DNA of 43,619 nucleotides, taken from Alphaproteobacteria bacterium (GTDB lineage: Bacteria; Pseudomonadota; Alphaproteobacteria; Rs-D84). The stretch covers positions 1 to 43,619 of the forward strand of contig WRHR01000007.1 of the NCBI GenBank assembly GCA_009783145.1, given 5' to 3'. The notes under the pieces are model-generated. The model did not search any database, was not told the origin of the DNA, and was given only the letters and a program-made list of their open reading frames with translations. This document shows positions 24,274 through 31,853 of this stretch, piece after piece. Position 1 is the first letter of the stretch; every line of letters starts with the position of its first letter. Position numbers and translations under genes: made by a program.

Positions 24274-25350
24274 TTAAAGCATCACAGTAAAACGCAAGGT
24301 TGCGGCCATTGCCGCGCCGCGGTTTCTATCATTTCCAGGGTTTATAAAAAATTGTATATCAGGTGTAATAATAACATATTTCGTTATGCCAAAGGTCCAA
24401 TAAACTTCCAAAATATTTTCATAGGCGCGCTGGGTTATTTCCGTATTCAATCTATTCAATGCATATGCAAAACCCAGCTGATCCAGCGGATTTTCGCCCA
24501 GCAGATTATTATAGACCGTCCCCAGCACATAAGATTGTTTGATAGGCAGATATGTTTCGCTCGTTCCATTTATTCGGCCGAAAAGCCCCCATCTGCCGAG
24601 ATTTTGGAGGACATTAAAACTATAACCAAAAGACTCTTCCGGCTGCAGTTCAACCGACGGCTGATAATACAGCAGCAAGCTGTACTGCCCGTCTTTCGAC
24701 GGCTGGTACGACGCGTATCCAAAGCTGGTGATTCTTTTATCGCCCAAATTCGACGCATCGACGCGGCCGCCGGATATATTCGTAGCATCTTGCGCGCCAA
24801 CCGTAAAAGTCCATTCCTGATTCGGGGAAAAAGACAGATATCCACCAATGCTTGCCTGGGGATATGCTTGACTTCCGTTCTGGGACAGCGAATAGTTTAT
24901 GAAGTTTATCTGCTGGTCGCTGTCTATTGCCCTCCCATCAAAGCCATCTATCGGGAATTGCCCCAGCGTTAAAGAAAAGCCTCTCAGTTCATAGGTTAAG
25001 CTTAGCTTTTCAAAAATATGCAAATTATTCGGATAATCGTTTATCGGCGAAACTATGCCCATGCTATCCGATACCGCCTTGGCGTCCGTGCCGAAGTATC
25101 GGACCCAGGTATATCCCCATTGCGCGGACAAACCCTGCGTTATATCCAGATTTGCGTCGGAGCGATACATATTCTGCCAAGATGCACGCGCGCCCGGTAT
25201 TCCATATTGCGGCAAGGTCGAGATATTAAGTAAGTAATCAAGCCCGATGTTTTCTTTTAGATCTTTTTTGAATTCTTCATACCGGTCCGTAGCAAACGCC
25301 GGCGATGCCAAAAAGAGCAATACAAAACATATCGGAAATTTATTTGCCAT
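24274..25350 (-). CDS. OprB-like carbohydrate-selective porin
   Basis: 358 residues with a Sec signal peptide (MANKFPICFVLLFLASPAFA). The mature part consists of alternating strands with aromatic girdle residues, as in an outer-membrane beta-barrel: LSLTYELRGFSLTLGQFPIDGFDG, YGYASYQPSKDGQYSLLLYYQPS, FSYNVLQNLGRWGLFGRINGT. The C-terminal TKYVIITPDIQFFINPGND followed by AMAATLRFTVML fits the OprB family, which takes sugars across the outer membrane. It is somewhat shorter than Pseudomonas OprB. Upstream lies palindromic element copy 3, beyond which acpS runs the other way. No clear Shine-Dalgarno site is visible. Confidence 0.85.
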   Translation of the reverse strand: MANKFPICFVLLFLASPAFATDRYEEFKKDLKENIGLDYLLNISTLPQYGIPGARASWQNMYRSDANLDITQGLSAQWGYTWVRYFGTDAKAVSDSMGIVSPINDYPNNLHIFEKLSLTYELRGFSLTLGQFPIDGFDGRAIDSDQQINFINYSLSQNGSQAYPQASIGGYLSFSPNQEWTFTVGAQDATNISGGRVDASNLGDKRITSFGYASYQPSKDGQYSLLLYYQPSVELQPEESFGYSFNVLQNLGRWGLFGRINGTSETYLPIKQSYVLGTVYNNLLGENPLDQLGFAYALNRLNTEITQRAYENILEVYWTFGITKYVIITPDIQFFINPGNDRNRGAAMAATLRFTVML

Positions 25351-25393
25351 TAAAAAACTTTATTAATTTTTTGATGGACGATACATAGGTATA

Positions 25394-25512
25394 AATTCGT
25401 GCAGGTGAAGGTGCAAGTGCAGGTGGGTTAGAGAACACGAATGCGGTTGTCCATTATAATGGACAATGCATATTGTTGCACTCATTCACCTGCACTTGCA
25501 CCTGCACGAATT
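25394..25512. repeat. Palindromic element, copy 3, between the porin gene and acpS
   Basis: The left arm 25394-25425 has five 6-bp units of the GTGCAG/GTGCAA type. The right arm 25487-25512 has four units, CACCTG, CACTTG, CACCTG, CACGAA. They are exact complements apart from the missing unit. The core holds the perfect palindrome TGTCCATTATAATGGACA (25448-25465) and ATTGTTGC (25472-25479), the reverse complement of GCAACAAT, so this copy is inverted relative to copies 1 and 2 and points toward the porin gene. Confidence 0.85.
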
Positions 25513-25518
25513 TTCTTC

Positions 25519-25548
25519 TTGCACGAATCGGAATGATTTGGTTAGTAT
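25519..25548 (+). promoter_or_regulatory. Possible acpS promoter
   Basis: TTGCAC (25519-25524), 18 bp, TAGTAT (25543-25548), between the palindromic element and acpS. Weak by sequence. Confidence 0.4.
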
Positions 25549-25577
25549 TTCGGCATACGTCATAACGGAGTATCGCG

Positions 25578-25952
25578 ATGATTGTCGGAATCGGTTTGGA
25601 CTTGGTGGATTGCGGGCGCTTTTTGGATTGGTCGCCTTTTAAAAAATCCCGCATATTTACAAAAAAAGAACTGGAGTTCGCGGAAAACGATTCCGCCAAC
25701 AGCGAAAAACACCTGGCCAACTTCTGGGCAGCGCGCGAAGCCTTTCTGAAAGCCCTGGGCACCGGATTCGGCGACAGCATAAACTTTTCCGATGTTTCCG
25801 TGACTCATGACGACGCAGGCAAGCCCGACCTGATTATTGCGGGCGGCGCCAAGGCGGCCATGAAAACCGCCGCGGGCCCGGACGCGAAAATTCACGTTTC
25901 CATCAGCGACCAAGGCGATTATTGCGCCGCGATGGTGATTATAGAAAAGTAA
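25578..25952 (+). CDS. acpS: Holo-[acyl-carrier-protein] synthase
   Basis: AcpS transfers the 4'-phosphopantetheine arm from CoA to apo-ACP, activating the fatty acid carrier. At 124 residues it is of usual size. The N-terminal IVGIGLDLVD contains the magnesium-binding Asp8. FWAAREAFLKALGTGFG contains the second metal ligand Glu and the CoA-binding Lys. VSISDQGDYCAAMVI is the C-terminal strand. GGAG lies before the ATG. It is monocistronic, with a terminator after it. plsX, another lipid-synthesis gene, also has the palindromic element upstream. Confidence 0.95.
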   Translation: MIVGIGLDLVDCGRFLDWSPFKKSRIFTKKELEFAENDSANSEKHLANFWAAREAFLKALGTGFGDSINFSDVSVTHDDAGKPDLIIAGGAKAAMKTAAGPDAKIHVSISDQGDYCAAMVIIEK

Positions 25953-25977
25953 AACCGCCAAGACAGGCGGTTTTTTC
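25953..25977 (+). terminator. Intrinsic terminator of acpS
   Basis: ACCGCC (25954-25959), loop AAGACA, GGCGGT (25966-25971), then a T-run. Confidence 0.88.
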
Positions 25978-26036
25978 TTGCCTTTTCTTTTACATTTCTT
26001 TATATTCTGCGCGCGATTAACTAAGGAGAAAATTTT

Positions 26037-28691
26037 ATGGCCAAATACGTGTATACTTTCGGAAACGGCGCGGCAGAGGGCAGCGCGAAAGACAAAAACT
26101 TGCTGGGCGGCAAAGGTGCCAATCTGGCCGAGATGAATCTTATCGGACTGGCCGTGCCCGCGGGCTTTACGGTCACCACCGACGCTTGCGTTCATTATTA
26201 TTCGAACAACAAAACTTATCCGGCCGAGATGATGGACCAGGTAAAGGCCGGCGTTGCTTATGTGGAATCCGTTATGGGACATAAATTCGGCGATTTGGAA
26301 AATCCTCTGTTGTTCTCCGTTCGCAGCGGCGCGCGAACCTCTATGCCCGGCATGATGAATACTATTTTGAATTTGGGTTTGAATGATGAAACGGTCAAAG
26401 CGTTGGCGAAATTTACCAATAACGAGCGGATGGCTTACGATTCTTACCGCCGCTTTCTGATGATGTTTTCCGACGTCGTTCTGGGCGCGGATATGGATTT
26501 GTTCGAGCATACCCTGGAACGCATGAAGGAAGACAAAGGGTACAAATTCGATACCGAGCTGACTGTGGCCGACTTGCAAGAGCTTATCGTAAAATTCAAA
26601 GAAATCGGAGAAAAAATCGGTAAGCCCGTTCCGCAGGATCCCTGGGTGCAGCTGGAGGCCGGCATCGGTGCGGTATTCGATTCCTGGATGTCGAAAAAAG
26701 CAATCGTTTATCGCAAGCTGAACAACATTCCCGGCGATTGGGGCACCGCAGTCAATGTGCAAGCGATGGTGTTTGGAAACTCCGGAGACACCTCCGCGAC
26801 CGGCGTATGCTTTTCGCGCGATCCCTCCACCGGCGAAAATAAATTCTATGGCGAATATCTGATCAACGCGCAAGGCGAAGACGTTGTTGCAGGAATACGC
26901 ACCCCGCAGCCTATGGCAAAAGATGATTCGGGACGCTTGTCGCTGGAAGAAGCTATGCCGGAGGTTTATACCGAGCTGGTCGCCGCACGCGACAAGTTGG
27001 AAAAGCATTACAAAGATATGCAAGACATGGAATTCACCATCGAGCATAAAAAGTTGTGGATTCTGCAGACCCGCAATGGCAAGCGCACTGCAACCGCCGC
27101 CGTCCGCATTGCGGTGGAGATGGTTGAAGAAAAATTACTGACGAAAGAAGAGGCGATCCTGCGCGTCGGCGCGGATCAGCTGGACCACCTTTTGCATCCT
27201 ATGCTGGACCCGAAGGCTGCAAAGAAAGTTATCGCGAACGGCCTTCCCGCGTCCCCCGGCGCCGCCGTCGGACGCGCGGTATTCAACGCCGAAGATGCCG
27301 TTGAATGGGCCAAACGCGGCGAAAAAGCAATGCTTATCCGCATTGAAACTTCGCCCGAAGACATCGCGGGCATGGATGCCGCCCAAGGAATCATCACCGC
27401 GCGCGGCGGAATGACATCTCACGCAGCAGTGGTTGCGCGCGGAATGGGGAAGCCTTGCGTTTCCGGATCCGCCGATATAAAAATCGATTATGCCGCAAAG
27501 ACCTTGAAGACCACTTCGGGCGCGGTGATTAACGAAGGCGATTGGATATCCATCGACGGCGCCAAAGGCGAAATCATCGAAGGCCAGGTTCCGACCGTAT
27601 CCGCCGAGATGACCGGGAACTTCGGGAAATTAATGGAATGGGTCGATTCCATAAAGACGCTGGAAATTCGCGCCAATGCGGAAACTCCGCGCGACGCCCG
27701 ACAAGCGCGCGAATTCGGCTGCGAAGGAATCGGTCTGGCCCGCACCGAGCATATGTTCTTTGATCCGGCCCGCATCATGGATATGCGCGAGATGATTCTT
27801 GCCCAAACCACCGAAGGACGCCGCAACGCTTTGAACAAACTTTTACCGTATCAGCGCGCGGACTTTGCTGATCTGTTTAAAATCATGGACGGCCTGCCCG
27901 TTACCGTGCGCCTTATCGACCCGCCGTTGCATGAATTTCTGCCACACACGGACGAAGACACCAAAGCGCTGGCCGATCATATCGGGAAATCGGTAGAGTT
28001 CGTGAAAGAGCGCGCCGCCGAGTTGCACGAACAAAACCCGATGCTGGGCCATCGCGGCTGCCGTTTGTGCATTACTTATCCCGAGATTTGCGAAATGCAG
28101 ACTCGCGCGATTCTGGAGGCCGCGCTGGAATGCAAATCCGCCGGCGTGAAAGTCTTGCCGGAAATTGAAATCCCGCTGGTCGGTTCCAAGAAAGAAGTCG
28201 ATTTGGTAAAGGCCGTCATCGATGCCACCGCGACGACGATTTTTGCCGAGAAAGGCGCGTCCGTCGAATATAAAGTCGGGAGCATGATAGAGCTGCCGCG
28301 CGCGGCGCTGTTGGCGGACGAGATTGCGGAGTCTTGCGAGTTCTTTGGCTTCGGCACGAATGACTTGACTCAGACAACGTTGGGGATGTCGCGCGACGAT
28401 ACCGCCGTGATCTTGGACGAATACCGCGCGCGCGGAGTTTATGTCGCCGACCCGTTCGCGTCCATCGATGTTGCGGGCGTGGGGAAGCTGATCGACACCG
28501 CGGTGCAGTTGGCGCGCAAGGCCAAGGGACATAGTATACACCTTGGCGTTTGCGGCGAGCATGGCGGCGACCCGGAGTCCATCCAATTCTTCCACAAGGT
28601 CGGAATGGATTTCGTATCGTGCAGCCCGTTCCGCGTGCCGATTGCAAGACTTGCGGCCGCACAAGCCGCGGTTAAAAATCCGAAAAAATAA
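26037..28691 (+). CDS. ppdK: Pyruvate, phosphate dikinase
   Basis: PPDK interconverts pyruvate, ATP and phosphate with phosphoenolpyruvate, AMP and pyrophosphate, serving PEP-linked glycolysis or gluconeogenesis. The 884-residue protein has the ATP-grasp N-domain (LLGGKGANLAEMN, LFSVRSGARTSMPGMMNTILNLG). The central swivelling domain carries catalytic His462 in GGMTSHAAVVARGMGKPC. The C-terminal PEP barrel has GCEGIGLARTEHMFF and Cys839 in GVCGEHGGDP. AAGGAG precedes the ATG. Flanked by terminators, it is transcribed alone. No adjacent PPDK regulatory kinase/phosphatase gene is visible. Confidence 0.97.
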   Translation: MAKYVYTFGNGAAEGSAKDKNLLGGKGANLAEMNLIGLAVPAGFTVTTDACVHYYSNNKTYPAEMMDQVKAGVAYVESVMGHKFGDLENPLLFSVRSGARTSMPGMMNTILNLGLNDETVKALAKFTNNERMAYDSYRRFLMMFSDVVLGADMDLFEHTLERMKEDKGYKFDTELTVADLQELIVKFKEIGEKIGKPVPQDPWVQLEAGIGAVFDSWMSKKAIVYRKLNNIPGDWGTAVNVQAMVFGNSGDTSATGVCFSRDPSTGENKFYGEYLINAQGEDVVAGIRTPQPMAKDDSGRLSLEEAMPEVYTELVAARDKLEKHYKDMQDMEFTIEHKKLWILQTRNGKRTATAAVRIAVEMVEEKLLTKEEAILRVGADQLDHLLHPMLDPKAAKKVIANGLPASPGAAVGRAVFNAEDAVEWAKRGEKAMLIRIETSPEDIAGMDAAQGIITARGGMTSHAAVVARGMGKPCVSGSADIKIDYAAKTLKTTSGAVINEGDWISIDGAKGEIIEGQVPTVSAEMTGNFGKLMEWVDSIKTLEIRANAETPRDARQAREFGCEGIGLARTEHMFFDPARIMDMREMILAQTTEGRRNALNKLLPYQRADFADLFKIMDGLPVTVRLIDPPLHEFLPHTDEDTKALADHIGKSVEFVKERAAELHEQNPMLGHRGCRLCITYPEICEMQTRAILEAALECKSAGVKVLPEIEIPLVGSKKEVDLVKAVIDATATTIFAEKGASVEYKVGSMIELPRAALLADEIAESCEFFGFGTNDLTQTTLGMSRDDTAVILDEYRARGVYVADPFASIDVAGVGKLIDTAVQLARKAKGHSIHLGVCGEHGGDPESIQFFHKVGMDFVSCSPFRVPIARLAAAQAAVKNPKK

Positions 28692-28718
28692 AACAGCGCC
28701 GAATGGCGCTGTTTTATT
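28692..28718. terminator. Intrinsic terminator between ppdK and the lysine-rich gene
   Basis: AACAGCGCC (28692-28700), loop GAAT, GGCGCTGTT (28705-28713), then TTATTTT. A-rich sequence on the other side makes it usable in both directions. Confidence 0.88.
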
Positions 28719-28725
28719 TTATTAT

Positions 28726-29067
28726 TTATCTGTAATGCTCTATCGCTTGTGCTTGCATAGCTGTCAAAGAACTATTCATTAGCACAAATAATTCCCCCGC
28801 AACCTTCAAACTAGCCTGTAATTCGGGGGAGTCATATTCCATATCCAGTTCAGATCGCAACTCGTCAATCAATCCGATGATTTTGGTAAGCTTCTTATTA
28901 TAAGAACCAATATTTGATTTATTGATTTCTTTTTTTTCTATTTTGATTTCGGGTTTCAATTTTTTCTCGATCTTAATCGCGCTTTGCTTTATCAATTTTG
29001 TGAATTTAATTTCTGGTTTCTGTCTTTTGTTAATTTTGATTTCGTTTTTCTTGACTATTGATACCAT
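28726..29067 (-). CDS. Lysine-rich small protein of unknown function
   Basis: 113 residues, no signal peptide. The N-terminal 50 residues are dominated by Lys, Ile, Glu and Asn with near-repeats (KKNEIKINKRQKPEIK, KKLKPEIKIEKKEIN), probably one basic helix or an extended nucleic-acid-binding tail. Residues 55-113 form a predicted helical pair (LTKIIGLIDELRSEL, LQASLKVAGELFVLMNSSLTAMQAQAIEHY). AGAGG lies before the ATG, which supports a real gene. The 5' leader contains a hairpin followed by a T-run, which could attenuate transcription. The function is unknown; the Lys/Ile-rich composition is unlike its Ala-rich neighbours. Confidence 0.68.
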   Translation of the reverse strand: MVSIVKKNEIKINKRQKPEIKFTKLIKQSAIKIEKKLKPEIKIEKKEINKSNIGSYNKKLTKIIGLIDELRSELDMEYDSPELQASLKVAGELFVLMNSSLTAMQAQAIEHYR

Positions 29068-29084
29068 GATTGCCTCTTTTGTTA

Positions 29085-29113
29085 TAAAAAACGTCCCCTA
29101 TTTTTGGGCGTTT
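29085..29113 (-). terminator. Attenuator-like hairpin in the leader of the lysine-rich gene
   Basis: An eight-pair stem (AAACGTCC with GGGCGTTT, one G-U pair) lies between the predicted start site and the ATG of the lysine-rich gene. On the minus strand six T follow it; on the plus strand it also runs into T. Confidence 0.55.
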
Positions 29114-29185
29114 TTTTGTTGTGTTTTTCCTTGTTTTCTCTCTTCCACCCCCTGCTAGAAACAAAGGGACGTTTCTTTTATGCAT

Positions 29186-29194
29186 ATTATAACA
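29186..29194 (-). promoter_or_regulatory. Extended -10 promoter of the lysine-rich gene
   Basis: On the minus strand TGTTATAAT (29194-29186), the same extended -10 sequence as before adk. The leader to the ATG at 29067 would be about 110 bases. Confidence 0.5.
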
Positions 29195-29222
29195 TAAATT
29201 TATTGGAATTGACATATAATTA

Positions 29223-29252
29223 TTGCACGGGGCGGTCTTTTTGTCCTATAAT
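29223..29252 (+). promoter_or_regulatory. Promoter of the winged-helix/birA pair
   Basis: TTGCAC (29223-29228), 18 bp, TATAAT (29247-29252). The ATG at 29259 is six bases further on, so the transcript should begin at or next to the start codon. Confidence 0.65.
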
Positions 29253-29258
29253 CCCCCT

Positions 29259-29672
29259 ATGCTTAATGGAATCACATTTTGGACGGATGACGCGGTATGG
29301 CGGCATATTTTAGTCGACCTGGGCGCAGAGTTCGCGGAAAAGAAATCCGCGGATGTGGTTTTCTCATCCGGCAAAAAACTCTCGCCCTTGGAATTAAAAC
29401 AAGAAATCCTGCGGCTGGCGTCCGCCCGCGAAAACGAAGTCATTAAAAAAATCTGCGGAGATTCCGCACCGCTTTCCGGACCGCAAAGAAAAATTCTCGT
29501 CGCCCTGCACCGCGCCGGTCCGAACGGCGTCGCTGCCGAAGACTTGCAGCAGCAGCTTGGCTATGCATCCGATGCCGCGACTAATGCCGTAAACACCGCA
29601 ATTTATCAATTACGGAAAATTTTAGGCCGGGACTTTATAATAAACGACAATGGAAAATACAAACTTGGCTAA
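29259..29672 (+). CDS. Winged-helix protein (OmpR-type effector fold)
   Basis: 137 residues. The C-terminal 75 residues resemble the OmpR/PhoB DNA-binding winged helix: LSGPQRKILVALHRAGPNGVAAEDL, then AVNTAIYQLRKILGRDFIINDNGKYKLG, with the recognition helix and terminal hairpin in place. The N-terminal 60 residues (FWTDDAVWRHILVDLGAEFAEKK) are not a normal receiver domain; they are too short and lack a phospho-acceptor pattern. Its last 23 bases overlap the birA start, so translation is coupled. It could be a dedicated regulator replacing the DNA-binding domain that BirA lacks here, but no target is visible. The start at 29259 fits a leaderless mRNA. Confidence 0.78.
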   Translation: MLNGITFWTDDAVWRHILVDLGAEFAEKKSADVVFSSGKKLSPLELKQEILRLASARENEVIKKICGDSAPLSGPQRKILVALHRAGPNGVAAEDLQQQLGYASDAATNAVNTAIYQLRKILGRDFIINDNGKYKLG

Positions 29673-30333
29673 TTATAAATTGATTTCTTTCGATAAAATC
29701 CCCAGCACCCAGGTTTATGCGCAAGAGACTATTCGCGCCGGCAACGGCGCCGACCGCACCATTATCCTGGCCGACGCGCAAAGCGCCGGGCGCGGCCGAT
29801 ATCGGCGGACTTGGGTCTCGCACCACGGCAACCTTTACGCCAGTTTCATTTACAAGGCCGAGCATCGCGACCCGCGCCTTTCCTATGCCGTCGCCGTCGC
29901 CGTCGCCGAATCTTTGATTTCATTCGGTATCAACCCTGCCATCAAATGGCCCAACGACATTCTGATAGACGGCAAAAAAATCAGCGGCGTTTTAATAGAA
30001 TACGCAAAGGACTTCGTAATCGTCGGAATTGGTATAAATATAACAACTAACCCGACCGTTCGGTCTTATCAGACCGGACGCGCCGCGGATTATGCGCCCC
30101 ATATTACGCGCGACAAATTGCTGGCAGAGCTGATGCAGAAAATGGACGCCTGGCTGCCGCGCGATTTTCCCGCCGTGCGAAAGCGCTGGACTCAGCTGGC
30201 TGCGAACTTGAACAAAACTATTACTTATCGCGGCCGCGATGCGGTGCTGTGCGGGCTTAACGACGATGGCGCTTTGGTGCTGCGTTCGGGCCGCGAATAT
30301 ATAATGGCGTACGGGGACGAAATCAGCATATAG
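29650..30333 (+). CDS. birA: Biotin--[acetyl-CoA-carboxylase] ligase, group I
   Basis: BirA makes biotinyl-AMP and attaches biotin to the carrier subunit of acetyl-CoA carboxylase. At 227 residues it has only the ligase and C-terminal domains, with no N-terminal helix-turn-helix. Motifs are the nucleotide-binding AGRGRYRRTWVSHHGNLYAS, the catalytic KWPNDILIDGKKISGVLIE and GIGINI. It overlaps the preceding winged-helix gene by 23 bases. The prophage-like region starts directly after it. Confidence 0.94.
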   Translation: MENTNLANYKLISFDKIPSTQVYAQETIRAGNGADRTIILADAQSAGRGRYRRTWVSHHGNLYASFIYKAEHRDPRLSYAVAVAVAESLISFGINPAIKWPNDILIDGKKISGVLIEYAKDFVIVGIGINITTNPTVRSYQTGRAADYAPHITRDKLLAELMQKMDAWLPRDFPAVRKRWTQLAANLNKTITYRGRDAVLCGLNDDGALVLRSGREYIMAYGDEISI

Positions 30334-30353
30334 CCCCCAGAAAAATTTTTCTA

Positions 30354-30382
30354 TTGATTTTTATGCGAATTTGTGATATGCT
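30354..30382 (+). promoter_or_regulatory. Promoter at the left end of the phage region
   Basis: TTGATT (30354-30359), 17 bp, TATGCT (30377-30382) with an upstream TG. Two terminator hairpins lie between it and the first phage gene. Confidence 0.6.
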
Positions 30383-30410
30383 TATCTTACCAAATAATAA
30401 AGAATAAATC

Positions 30411-30430
30411 GCGCCGCCGGCGCATTTTTT
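30411..30430 (+). terminator. First terminator of the phage leader
   Basis: GCGCC, loop GCC, GGCGC (30411-30423), then A and six T. Confidence 0.75.
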
Positions 30431-30446
30431 ATTGCGTTTTTTCATC

Positions 30447-30470
30447 CCCGTCTTTTGCGACGGGTTTTTT
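30447..30470 (+). terminator. Second terminator of the phage leader
   Basis: CCCGTC (30447-30452), loop TTTTGC, GACGGG (30459-30464), then six T, 20 bases before the first phage start codon. Confidence 0.78.
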
Positions 30471-30490
30471 TATAACCAAAAGGAATCCGC

Positions 30491-30913
30491 ATGCAACTGA
30501 CGCTTATCAAGAATAACGACGACGAAAAAATAGCTCTATATAAACTTGCGCGGATTATTTATGCCGAAACGCGCGCCGTCAGCCTGCCCGCTGTCGAAGC
30601 CCTTTGCTCGATGGTCGGAAACCTTTGCAGGAAATCTGGCCGGCCGCTTGCCGACATTATCGCGGACGAATCCGTTTTTGAGTCCTTGGATAAAAAATCC
30701 CAACGCCACTGCGACCTGCTGATAAGCTCGGACGATCCAAAATTCCAAATGTGCCTGCGAGTCGTTAAAAGAATGGCTGCCCACCAGCTTGCGGATACCA
30801 TCCGCGGCGCCGCGCGCTTTCACCGCACGGAAAATTCCCCCGAATGGGCGCGAAACCGCGGCTGGGTCGCGGAAATCGACGGGCTGTTGTTTTACCCAGG
30901 AGAACCTATATGA
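30491..30913 (+). CDS. SleB-type cell wall hydrolase (phage endolysin-like)
   Basis: 140 residues of the Hydrolase_2/SleB fold, a lysozyme-like lytic transglycosylase. The catalytic Glu is Glu26 in ARIIYAETRA. The family's C-terminal FHRTENSPEWARNRGWVAEIDGLLFY pattern, with a WAR and the closing FY, is complete. There is no signal peptide, so export would rely on a holin, which agrees with the small membrane protein encoded next (ATGA overlap). AAGGA precedes the ATG. Similar hydrolases occur in phages and in alphaproteobacterial gene transfer agents. Confidence 0.85.
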   Translation: MQLTLIKNNDDEKIALYKLARIIYAETRAVSLPAVEALCSMVGNLCRKSGRPLADIIADESVFESLDKKSQRHCDLLISSDDPKFQMCLRVVKRMAAHQLADTIRGAARFHRTENSPEWARNRGWVAEIDGLLFYPGEPI

Positions 30914-31131
30914 ACATCATAAAAATAATCAAAGGCGGCTTCGTCGCGGGTCGCCGCACTTACATCGTCTCCGGTATCGGCATAATCTCCGCCGTCGCCG
31001 CTTATCTTATAGGCGACGAAAATATTTTCAATGTCATGAACACTATCTTTACCTTGGGCGGGATTTACTTCTTGCGCAAATCAACAGAAAGGAACCAGAA
31101 TGCAAATTCCAGAAAAATTCCAAAACGATGA
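30910..31131 (+). CDS. Small membrane protein, holin-like
   Basis: 73 residues with two hydrophobic segments (about 17-36, YIVSGIGIISAVAAYLIG, and 42-56, FNVMNTIFTLGGIYFL) and a basic tail (RKSTERNQNANSRKIPKR). Size, topology and position directly after the cell wall hydrolase, with an ATGA overlap, fit a phage holin that releases the hydrolase. Holins share no diagnostic motif, so this call rests on context. Its 3' end overlaps the scaffold gene by 32 bases. Confidence 0.68.
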   Translation: MNIIKIIKGGFVAGRRTYIVSGIGIISAVAAYLIGDENIFNVMNTIFTLGGIYFLRKSTERNQNANSRKIPKR

Positions 31132-31753
31132 CGGAACCCTGAACGCGGACGCTCTGATGAAGTCATATTCCGAGCTGGAAAAGAAAATCGGAACGATGAT
31201 TTCCGTCCCCGGCGACGATTCCGAACCTGACGCGCGCGAAAAATTCATGCGCGCGATCGGCGTTCCGGAAAACGCCGGCGATTACCCCATCAACGCTTTA
31301 TTCGACGACGAAGCGATTCGTGAGAAATTTCGCGATGCCGGGCTTACCTCGTCGCAAGTCGAAAAAATTTACGCGATCGCGGAAGAATTTTTATCGCCCG
31401 CCTTGTCGGAAATCTTCTTGGCCAAACATGAATCCGACGCCGTCGCCGAATTGAAATCGTTCTTTGGGAGCGATGAAAAACTAAAGGACGCCCTGCAGGC
31501 AATACATGCGTTCGGCGAGAAGTTTCTGCCCCTTGAGGCGTTCGAGTCGCTATGCGCCACACCCCTTGGAATCCGCAGCGTCTGGACCATGATGCAGTCG
31601 ATGGAGCCATCCGTTTCGACCGGCAGCCACGCGGGAGAAAACTTGTCCGACAACGACCTGCGGAATATGATGCGCGACCCTAAATATTGGCGCGACCGCG
31701 ATCCCGAATACGTTCGCAAGATAGAAAGCGGCTTTAAAAAATTATATTCGTAA
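31100..31753 (+). CDS. Capsid scaffolding/assembly protein (T7 gp9-like)
   Basis: 217 residues, acidic and mostly helical with charged repeats, the usual look of a scaffolding protein that guides procapsid assembly and is then lost. It starts MQIPEKFQNDDGTLNADALMKSYSELEKKIG, and this KSYSELEKK segment recurs in phage capsid-assembly proteins. It ends LRNMMRDPKYWRDRDPEYVRKIESGFKKLYS, also characteristic. AAAGG lies before the ATG. It precedes the major capsid gene, as in T7, though the H1-like gene intervenes. No portal gene precedes it. Confidence 0.8.
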   Translation: MQIPEKFQNDDGTLNADALMKSYSELEKKIGTMISVPGDDSEPDAREKFMRAIGVPENAGDYPINALFDDEAIREKFRDAGLTSSQVEKIYAIAEEFLSPALSEIFLAKHESDAVAELKSFFGSDEKLKDALQAIHAFGEKFLPLEAFESLCATPLGIRSVWTMMQSMEPSVSTGSHAGENLSDNDLRNMMRDPKYWRDRDPEYVRKIESGFKKLYS

Positions 31754-31768
31754 AAAATTTCTTTTCGC

Positions 31769-31798
31769 TTTACTATTTTTTCAGTTTCAGATACAATA
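31769..31798 (+). promoter_or_regulatory. Own promoter of the H1-like gene
   Basis: TTTACT (31769-31774), 18 bp, TACAAT (31793-31798), followed by a leader with AAGGAAGGAG before the ATG. Confidence 0.55.
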
Positions 31799-31853
31799 GT
31801 AAGCAAGAACAAAATTTTTTGTTCTATGAAAACAAAAAAGGAAGGAGAGAAGA

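Noticed and set aside
25560-27047. A 495-codon open frame on the minus strand across acpS and ppdK
   Set aside because: It lies opposite two well-supported genes, has no ribosome-binding site and no recognisable product; it is a codon-bias shadow.
27843-28664. A 273-codon minus-strand frame inside ppdK
   Set aside because: Antisense to a conserved PPDK domain, no start signals and no family features.
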